A stretch of DNA of 64,000 nucleotides from Saccharothrix australiensis (GTDB taxonomy: Bacteria > Actinomycetota > Actinomycetes > Mycobacteriales > Pseudonocardiaceae). The notes under the pieces were generated by a model. The model was given only the letters and a program-made list of their open reading frames with translations. It was not told the DNA's origin and did not search any database. The stretch spans positions 5,605,501 to 5,669,500 of the forward strand of contig NZ_RBXO01000001.1 of assembly GCF_003634935.1 (NCBI RefSeq), read 5' to 3'. The position numbers and the translations under genes are program-made. Below, in pieces: positions 58,871 to 64,000 of this stretch. How positions within the stretch are numbered: position 1 is the stretch's first letter; each line of letters opens with the position of its first letter.

Positions 58871-59910
58871 CCTCCCTCGGTGGTGGCCGGCCGGGGCACG
58901 GCGGCCTGGTGGCGCGGGTGCCAGCTCACCACGATCGACTCGCCCGGCGCGGCGGGGAGCGCGGTGCCGGCCAGGCGCATCGCCGAACCCTCCGCGCCGT
59001 CGGCGAACCGCAGCCCGATCCGGTGGTGGTTGCCCACGTAGACGACCTCGGTGATCACGGCCTTGCGCTGCCGGCGGCCGTCGGGCACCGCGCCGGGCTC
59101 GGTGTGCAGCTCCAGCCGCTCGGGGCGGACCACGACCACCTCGGCGTCGTCGGCGAACACGTTGGACTCGCCGAGGAACCGGGCCACGAACAACGTGCTG
59201 GGCCGCTCGTACAGCTCGCTCGGGGTGCCGACCTGCTCGACCCGACCGTGGTTGAACACCGCGATCCGGTCCGACAGCGTCAGCGCCTCCTCCTGGTCGT
59301 GCGTGACGAACAGGAACGTCATGCCCAGCTCGCGGTGCATCCGCGCGATCTCCCGCCGGAGCTGGTCGCGCAGCTTCTTGTCCAGCGCGCCCAGCGGCTC
59401 GTCCATCAGCAGGGCGCGCGGCTGGTACACCACCGCGCGGGCCAGCGCCACCCGCTGCTGCTGGCCGCCGGACAGCTGCCGCGGCAGGCGGTCGGCGAAG
59501 TCGGCCAGCCCGACCAGGTCCAGCGCCTCCCGCACCCTGGCCGCCGTGTCCGCTTTGGACACCTTGCGCTGCTGCAACGGGAAGGCGACGTTCGCGGCCA
59601 CGGTCAGGTGCGGGAACAGCGCGTACTGCTGGAACACCACCCCGAGGTCGCGCTTGTGCGGCTTGAGCCCGCTGATGTCCTCGCCGTCGACGCGGATCGA
59701 GCCGGCGGACAGCGGCGTGAAACCGGCGATCATGGACAGCGTGGTCGTCTTGCCCGAGCCCGACGGGCCCAGGAAGGTCATGAACTCGCCGGGCGCGACG
59801 TCCAGCGAGACGTCGTCCACCGCGGGCCGGGACAGGCCGGGGAACACCTTGGACACCCCGGAGATCCGGATGCCGTGACTGGTCGACGTCGCTGCGGTCG
59901 AGGGCCTCAT
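58867..59910 (-). CDS. ABC importer ATP-binding protein
   Basis: 347 residues. Walker A GPSGSGKTTT (about 48-57), Q-loop VVFQQYALFPH, signature LSGGQQQR, Walker B ALLMDEPLGALD, H-loop FVTHDQEEAL, and a C-terminal TOBE-like regulatory region (VVVVRPERLELH; GNHHRIGLRFADG). PotA-type ATPase. ATG at 59910 overlaps the permease stop (ATGA). It powers the import of the nine-gene operon's substrate. Confidence 0.93.
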   Translation of the reverse strand: MRPSTAATSTSHGIRISGVSKVFPGLSRPAVDDVSLDVAPGEFMTFLGPSGSGKTTTLSMIAGFTPLSAGSIRVDGEDISGLKPHKRDLGVVFQQYALFPHLTVAANVAFPLQQRKVSKADTAARVREALDLVGLADFADRLPRQLSGGQQQRVALARAVVYQPRALLMDEPLGALDKKLRDQLRREIARMHRELGMTFLFVTHDQEEALTLSDRIAVFNHGRVEQVGTPSELYERPSTLFVARFLGESNVFADDAEVVVVRPERLELHTEPGAVPDGRRQRKAVITEVVYVGNHHRIGLRFADGAEGSAMRLAGTALPAAPGESIVVSWHPRHQAAVPRPATTEGG

Positions 59911-60713
59911 GGTTCACTCCGGCGTCGGCGGGCGAGTTGCGGCAGCAGCAGCGCCGCGGTGGTGACCACGACGATCAGGCTGGACGCCGCGGCGATGGTG
60001 GGGTCGATCTCCAGCGTGATCGAGTCGTACATCTGCACGGGCAGCGTGCGGGTGTCCGGGGTCTGGAGGAACAGCGCGATCACGACCTCGTCCAGCGAGG
60101 TGACGAACGCGAACACGAACCCCGACGCCACACCGGGCATCAGCAGCGGCAGCGTGACCCGGCGCAGCACCGCCCAGCCGGACGCGCCCAGGCTCGCGGC
60201 GGCCACCTCCACCGTGCGGTCGTAGCCCGCCAGGCTGGTCGCCACCGACGTGACCACGAACGGCACCGCCAGCACGGTGTGCGCCAGCACGAACCCCAGC
60301 AGCGTGCCGTTGAGGTGCCAGCGCAGGAACGCGCCGTAGATCGCCACCGCGACCACGATGCCGGGCACGACCATCGGCGCCATCATGGCCGAGCGGAGCA
60401 GCTCGCGGCCGGGGTACCGGCCCCGGTCCAGCCCGATCGCGGCGGCCACCCCGAGCAGCGTGGCCAGCACCGCCGTGAGCGCCGCCACCTGCGCCGAGGT
60501 GACCACCGACGACATCCACTGCGGCGACGAGAAGAACTCCTCGTACCAGCGCAGCGACCACTCCCGCGGCGGGAACTCGAAGGTCTCGCCCGCGCCGAGG
60601 CTCATCGGGATGACCACCAGGGTCGGCGCGAGCAGCAGCGCCGCCACCCCGGCCACCCACAACCGCAGGCCCCAGCCGAGCGCGGCCGGCCGCTTCACCG
60701 GCGCGCTAGGCAC
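59907..60713 (-). CDS. ABC importer permease (PotC-like)
   Basis: 268 residues, six helices. Opens LRLWVAGVAALLLAPTLVVIPMSLGAGETFEFPPREWSLRWYEEFF, typical PotC. EAA-type loop VEVAAASLGASGWAVLRRVTLPLLMPG is intact. GTG start at 60713 lies 8 bp inside the previous gene's end. Partner of the 60706-61608 permease. Confidence 0.92.
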   Translation of the reverse strand: MPSAPVKRPAALGWGLRLWVAGVAALLLAPTLVVIPMSLGAGETFEFPPREWSLRWYEEFFSSPQWMSSVVTSAQVAALTAVLATLLGVAAAIGLDRGRYPGRELLRSAMMAPMVVPGIVVAVAIYGAFLRWHLNGTLLGFVLAHTVLAVPFVVTSVATSLAGYDRTVEVAAASLGASGWAVLRRVTLPLLMPGVASGFVFAFVTSLDEVVIALFLQTPDTRTLPVQMYDSITLEIDPTIAAASSLIVVVTTAALLLPQLARRRRSEP

Positions 60714-61608
60714 GGTCCACCGCCCGGTCCAGCGCCGCGGTGGGCCGGGCGATCCGGCTCACCGCGAACAGCACCACGAGCGTCACCACCAGCAGGACCG
60801 CGCCCAGCGCGCCCGCGCCGGGGAAGTCCAGCAGGTCGCCGACCCTGGTCTCGATCACCTGCGACACCAGCGACTGCTGCGGCGTGCCCAGCAGCGCCGG
60901 TGTCACGAAGAACCCGAGCGTCACGATGAACACCAGCGAGAACCCGGACACCACGCCGGGCAGCGACAGCGGCAGGTACACCCGCGCGAAGGACTTCGGC
61001 CGGCTCGCGCCGAGGCTGGTCGCCGCGTCCATCAGCCGCAGGTCGATGGAGCTGAGGTTGCTGTACAGCGGCAGCACCATGAACGGCAGCATCACCTGCA
61101 CCATCGCCACGGTGACGCCGGTGACGCTGCCGAGCAGCACCACACCGTCGAAGCCCAGGGCCGCGAAGAACCGGTCGATCAGCCCGCCGCGCTGCTCCAG
61201 CAGGTACCAGGCGAAGTTGCGCGCCATCACCGACGTCCAGAACGGCAGCAGCACCAGCACCGTCAGCACCGCCCTGGTGCGCCGGGACACCCTGGTCATC
61301 GCGTACGCGTACGGGTAGGCGACGACCAGCGCCACCAGGGCCACGACCAGCGCGGTGCGCAGGGTTCGCAGCAGCACGGTCACCGAGACGCCGTCGGTGA
61401 ACAGCGCCGCGTAGTTGCCCAGGCCGGCGGTCGGCTCGGTGAAGCTGCTCCACACGATGGTGGCCAGCGGGTAGCAGAAGAACACCAGCAGCACCGCGAC
61501 CGCGGGCAGCAGGGCCCACCCGGCCGCGCCGCGCCGCACCCGCTCCGGTCCGGCCGCCGGCGCGGGCCCGGTGGTCGTCGTGGTCGTCGTGGTCGCCGTC
61601 ATCGGCAT
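60706..61608 (-). CDS. ABC importer permease (PotB-like)
   Basis: 300 residues. MPM followed by a Thr-rich stretch (TATTTTTTTT) produced by a GTC/GAC triplet repeat (61571-61599), then six helices from WALLPAVAVLLVFFCYPLATIVWSSF. The EAA loop is MDAATSLGASRPKSFARVYLPLSLPG. Start ATG 61608 shares one base with the binding-protein stop (TGATG); ATG 61602 is possible. Pairs with the PotC-like permease. Confidence 0.9.
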   Translation of the reverse strand: MPMTATTTTTTTTGPAPAAGPERVRRGAAGWALLPAVAVLLVFFCYPLATIVWSSFTEPTAGLGNYAALFTDGVSVTVLLRTLRTALVVALVALVVAYPYAYAMTRVSRRTRAVLTVLVLLPFWTSVMARNFAWYLLEQRGGLIDRFFAALGFDGVVLLGSVTGVTVAMVQVMLPFMVLPLYSNLSSIDLRLMDAATSLGASRPKSFARVYLPLSLPGVVSGFSLVFIVTLGFFVTPALLGTPQQSLVSQVIETRVGDLLDFPGAGALGAVLLVVTLVVLFAVSRIARPTAALDRAVDRA

Positions 61609-62639
61609 CACCCGGCCGTCCAGGCGGTGAACTTCCGCGTCACCGCGTCGAAGTTCCCGGCCCACCACTTCGCGTTGCCCAGCACCACGCTGTGCCGGTG
61701 CTCCGGGGAGAACGCGTCGATGCGGCGCTGCACGTCGTCGAAGGCGGGTTTGACGCCCTCGTGCACCGGCTGCACCGAGGCCAGCTCGGAGAACCGGGCG
61801 GACTGCTCGGGCCGCCCGGTGAACGCGATGAACCGCATCGCGAGGTCCCGGTTGGCGGAGCCCTTGGGCACCACCAGGTCGTTCCAGTTGACGATCGTCT
61901 TGTCCCACACCGGTTCGAAGGGCGCGCCCGCCTTGAGCGCCTGGTGCGCCCGCGCCGTGGACACCAGCGCCAGGTCCACCTGGCCGTCCACCATCGACTG
62001 CTGGACCTGCCCGTAGGTCTTGGCGAACGTGGTGACGCCCTTGATCACGTCGAGCTTGCGCAGCGCGCGGTCGACGTCGAGCGGGTACAGCCGCTCGGCC
62101 GGCACGCCGTCGGCGAGCAGCGCGTCCTCCAGCAGGCCGGCCGCGACCTCCGGCGGCACGATCCGGCGGCCGGGGAAGCGCACCGGGTCGAAGAAGTCGG
62201 CGATCCTCGTCGGCGGGTTCGCGCCGAACTTCCTCGTGTCGTACATGAAGATGATGCTGTAGTAGTACGCGGGCACCCCGCACTCGCCGACCGTCTCCGG
62301 CGGGAAGGCGGTGCGGTCGACCACCGAGAAGTCCAGCTTCTCCAGGTAGGTGCCGCAGTACTGCTCGGCCGCGGCGGCGCTGGTGTCCACCGCGTCCCAC
62401 GTGACCTTCCCGGCCTCCACCATCGTCCGCAGCTTGGCCTCGTCCACCGGGCCGTCGTTGCGGAACGCGGTGCCGGTCTCGGTCGTGAACGGTTGCTGCC
62501 ACGCGGTCTTCTGGTTGTCCTGGAAGGAGCTGCCGGTGGACACGAAGGTGAGCGTGGGCGTGCCCGGTCCGCTCGCGCCGCAGGCCGCCGCGAGCGCGAG
62601 GACCGAGGCGAGACATCCGGTGGTGATACTTCGACGCAC
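61608..62639 (-). CDS. ABC importer binding lipoprotein 1 (PotD-like)
   Basis: 343 residues from GTG 62639, chosen because GGAGG lies 5 nt upstream and the signal then matches the paralogue (MRRSITTGCLASVLALAAAC, lipid Cys 20); TTG 62666 would add nine residues. Fold as in PotD/PotF: LTFVSTGSSFQDNQKTAWQQPFTTETGTAFRNDG, VTWDAVDTSAAAAEQYCGT, FPGRRIVPPEVAAG. Forms, with the second receptor at 57836-58870, a two-receptor importer. Confidence 0.9.
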   Translation of the reverse strand: MRRSITTGCLASVLALAAACGASGPGTPTLTFVSTGSSFQDNQKTAWQQPFTTETGTAFRNDGPVDEAKLRTMVEAGKVTWDAVDTSAAAAEQYCGTYLEKLDFSVVDRTAFPPETVGECGVPAYYYSIIFMYDTRKFGANPPTRIADFFDPVRFPGRRIVPPEVAAGLLEDALLADGVPAERLYPLDVDRALRKLDVIKGVTTFAKTYGQVQQSMVDGQVDLALVSTARAHQALKAGAPFEPVWDKTIVNWNDLVVPKGSANRDLAMRFIAFTGRPEQSARFSELASVQPVHEGVKPAFDDVQRRIDAFSPEHRHSVVLGNAKWWAGNFDAVTRKFTAWTAG

Positions 62640-62684
62640 GGCGACCTCCGAGGTCGGCGTTGACAAGGGGTGCCCGACGGGCGT

Positions 62685-63998
62685 CTAGTTCCCGACCGCG
62701 GCCACGTGCTCGCACACGAGGCGCACGAGCGCGTCCGCCTGGTCGTCGGTGATGACCAGCGGCGGCGAAATGATGACGTTGTTGCCCGCGGCGCGGACGA
62801 TCAGCCCGTCCGCCCGCGCGCCGGACTGCACGCCGGAGGCGTCGCGGTCCAGCTCGATGCCGAGCATCAGCCCGACCCCGCGCACCTCGCGCACGTGGTC
62901 CAGCTCCGCCAGCGGCGCGAGCCCGGCGGCGATGCGGTCGCCGACCGCCGAGGCCCGCGCCGGCAGGCCCTCCCGCTCCAGGATGTCCAGGTTCGCCAGC
63001 GCCACCGCCGCGCCGACGGGGTGGCCGTTGTAGGTGAAGCCGTGCGGGAACCACGCGCCGTCGACGAGGTCGAGCACCCGCCGCCCGACCAGCACCGCGC
63101 CCATCGGGATGTAGCCGCTGGTCAACCCCTTCGCGGTGACGACGATGTCCGGCTCGATGCCGTAGCGCTCGGCGGCGAACCAGTGCCCGACCCGGCCGAA
63201 CGCCGTCACGATCTCGTCCACGACGAGCAGGATGTCGTTGCGGCGCAGCACTTCCTGCACCCGCGGCCAGTAGTCCGGCGGTGGCGGCACCATGCCGCCG
63301 ACGCCGAGCACGGGCTCGCCGATGAACGCCGCGATCCGGTCCGCGCCCAGTTCGGCGATGCGCTGCTCCAACTCGGCGACCAGCGCGTCGGTGTCGTGGT
63401 GGAGCGCGTGCGGCCTGCCCAGGAACTCGACGTCGGGCAGCAGCGGGCCGAAGCCCTGCCGGAGCCGGTCGATGCCGGTCGCGGCCAGCGAGCCGCCGCC
63501 CATGCCGTGGTAGCCGCCGGTGCGGGCCAGGATGATCGTCCGCTCCGGTCGGCCGGCGTGGTGGTGCGCCAGCCGGGCCAGCTTGATCGCGGTCTCGTTG
63601 CCCTCGGAGCCGCCGTTGGTGAAGAACACCTTCTCCAGGCCGGGCGGCGCGAGCCGCAGCAGCCGGTCGGCCAGGCGGATGGCGGGCTCGTTGGAGTAGT
63701 CGCCGAAGGAGGAGTAGAACTCCAGCCGCCGGATCTGCTCGGCGGCGGCCTCGGCCAGCTCCGCCCGCCCGTGCCCGACCGGGCACTGCCACAGGCCGCA
63801 CGTGCCGTCCAGGTAGGACTTGCCGCGCACGTCCCACAGCACCGCGCCCTCGCCGCGGGTGAAGATCACCGGCTCGTCCGGCGCGCCGATCGTGGTGTGC
63901 GGGTGGATGATCGCGCGCATGTCCAGCTCGGCGAGCCGGTCCGCCCGCTCGTCGGCGTCGGCCCGGTCGCCCGGACCGGTTTCCCCCGGGGTCGTCAT
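62685..63998 (-). CDS. Class III aminotransferase (omega-amine type)
   Basis: 437 residues. Typical motifs: LWDVRGKSYLDGTCGLWQCPVGHG, FFTNGGSEGNETAIKLAR, GGYHGMGGGSLAATG, AAFIGEPVLGVGGMVPPP, LLVVDEIVTAFGRVG and PLP Lys in IVVTAKGLTSGYIPMGAV. Resembles beta-alanine/putrescine-pyruvate aminotransferases, which transaminate terminal amines. First gene of the operon visible: ATG is 3 bp from the window end, so upstream genes may exist outside. Separated from the first binding protein by 45 bp. It would convert the imported amine to an aldehyde. Confidence 0.92.
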   Translation of the reverse strand: MTTPGETGPGDRADADERADRLAELDMRAIIHPHTTIGAPDEPVIFTRGEGAVLWDVRGKSYLDGTCGLWQCPVGHGRAELAEAAAEQIRRLEFYSSFGDYSNEPAIRLADRLLRLAPPGLEKVFFTNGGSEGNETAIKLARLAHHHAGRPERTIILARTGGYHGMGGGSLAATGIDRLRQGFGPLLPDVEFLGRPHALHHDTDALVAELEQRIAELGADRIAAFIGEPVLGVGGMVPPPPDYWPRVQEVLRRNDILLVVDEIVTAFGRVGHWFAAERYGIEPDIVVTAKGLTSGYIPMGAVLVGRRVLDLVDGAWFPHGFTYNGHPVGAAVALANLDILEREGLPARASAVGDRIAAGLAPLAELDHVREVRGVGLMLGIELDRDASGVQSGARADGLIVRAAGNNVIISPPLVITDDQADALVRLVCEHVAAVGN

Positions 63999-64000
63999 GT

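Noticed and set aside
60706-63837. 1043-residue frame suggesting a fused aminotransferase-permease
   Set aside because: It is a chance open frame; the permease portion starts at 61608 and the rest is the wrong frame of the receptor and aminotransferase genes.

Overview
The window is very GC-rich (roughly 72-73% by eye), dense in GTG starts, 4-bp GTGA/ATGA gene overlaps, lipobox lipoproteins and leaderless genes, and carries the 11-bp palindrome TCCACWGTGGA at least five times. This fits a chromosomal segment of a filamentous actinomycete, most likely Pseudonocardiales (Saccharothrix/Actinosynnema/Lentzea-like; inference). I saw no tRNA, rRNA, CRISPR array, prophage or intact transposon. Almost all of it is accessory metabolism, transport and regulation.

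Layout. 1-871: 3'-truncated ABC-2 type ATPase gene. 1157-4442: secreted LVIVD-repeat protein, DUF305 lipoprotein, ABM monooxygenase, TetR regulator. 4467-4846: a 345-bp imperfect palindrome, with a shrunken relative at 1009-1073. 4873-8787: four-gene ABC importer (binding lipoprotein, two permeases, ATPase). 9090-16098: membrane protein, zinc dehydrogenase, an IS30-type-HTH/MarR regulator divergent from a P450-SDR pair, a LexA paralogue, and a MocR regulator facing an EamA transporter. 16987-17304: two tandem copies of a hairpin repeat; a third, inverted copy is at 52038-52164. 17363-25632: an MmpS-like lipoprotein; a four-gene operon (class V aminotransferase, bicupin, cyclase, ThDP enzyme); an amino-acid permease; a YtcJ-like amidohydrolase. 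26081-28069: NAD-dependent DNA ligase that looks like an extra copy. 28551-35537: putative Zn protease, OatA-like acyltransferase, and a degenerate-Walker STAND-like NTPase gene followed by a membrane-anchored type-1 periplasmic-binding protein. 35707-44913: lysE/lysG pair, hydrolase, saccharopine-dehydrogenase-like enzyme, DNRLRE-phosphatase, MFS plus beta-propeller pair, MHS-type MFS.

45038-49429 is an aliphatic amidase regulon: MarR gene, divergent from an AmiC-like amide sensor, then AmiS channel, AmiE amidase (catalytic E59/K134/C166 all present) and AmiB AAA+ protein. AmiR is missing, and near-identical 18-bp sites overlap both forward promoters, so a MarR repressor may have replaced the antitermination switch of Pseudomonas. 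Next come a VOC protein and a PadR regulator behind paired CAAATTTG operators, and a membrane protein made of two tandem homologous halves.

63998-52169 is one tightly overlapping nine-gene minus-strand operon: class III aminotransferase, two paralogous binding lipoproteins, two permeases, ATPase, a zinc dehydrogenase with an apparent internal deletion, a three-domain kinase/M23-like/PLP phospho-lyase fusion and an amidohydrolase. It reads as import and degradation of an unidentified amine or amino-alcohol. The best candidates for new biology are this operon, the re-wired amidase regulon, the NTPase/anchored-receptor pair, the four-gene ThDP operon and the two hairpin repeat families.
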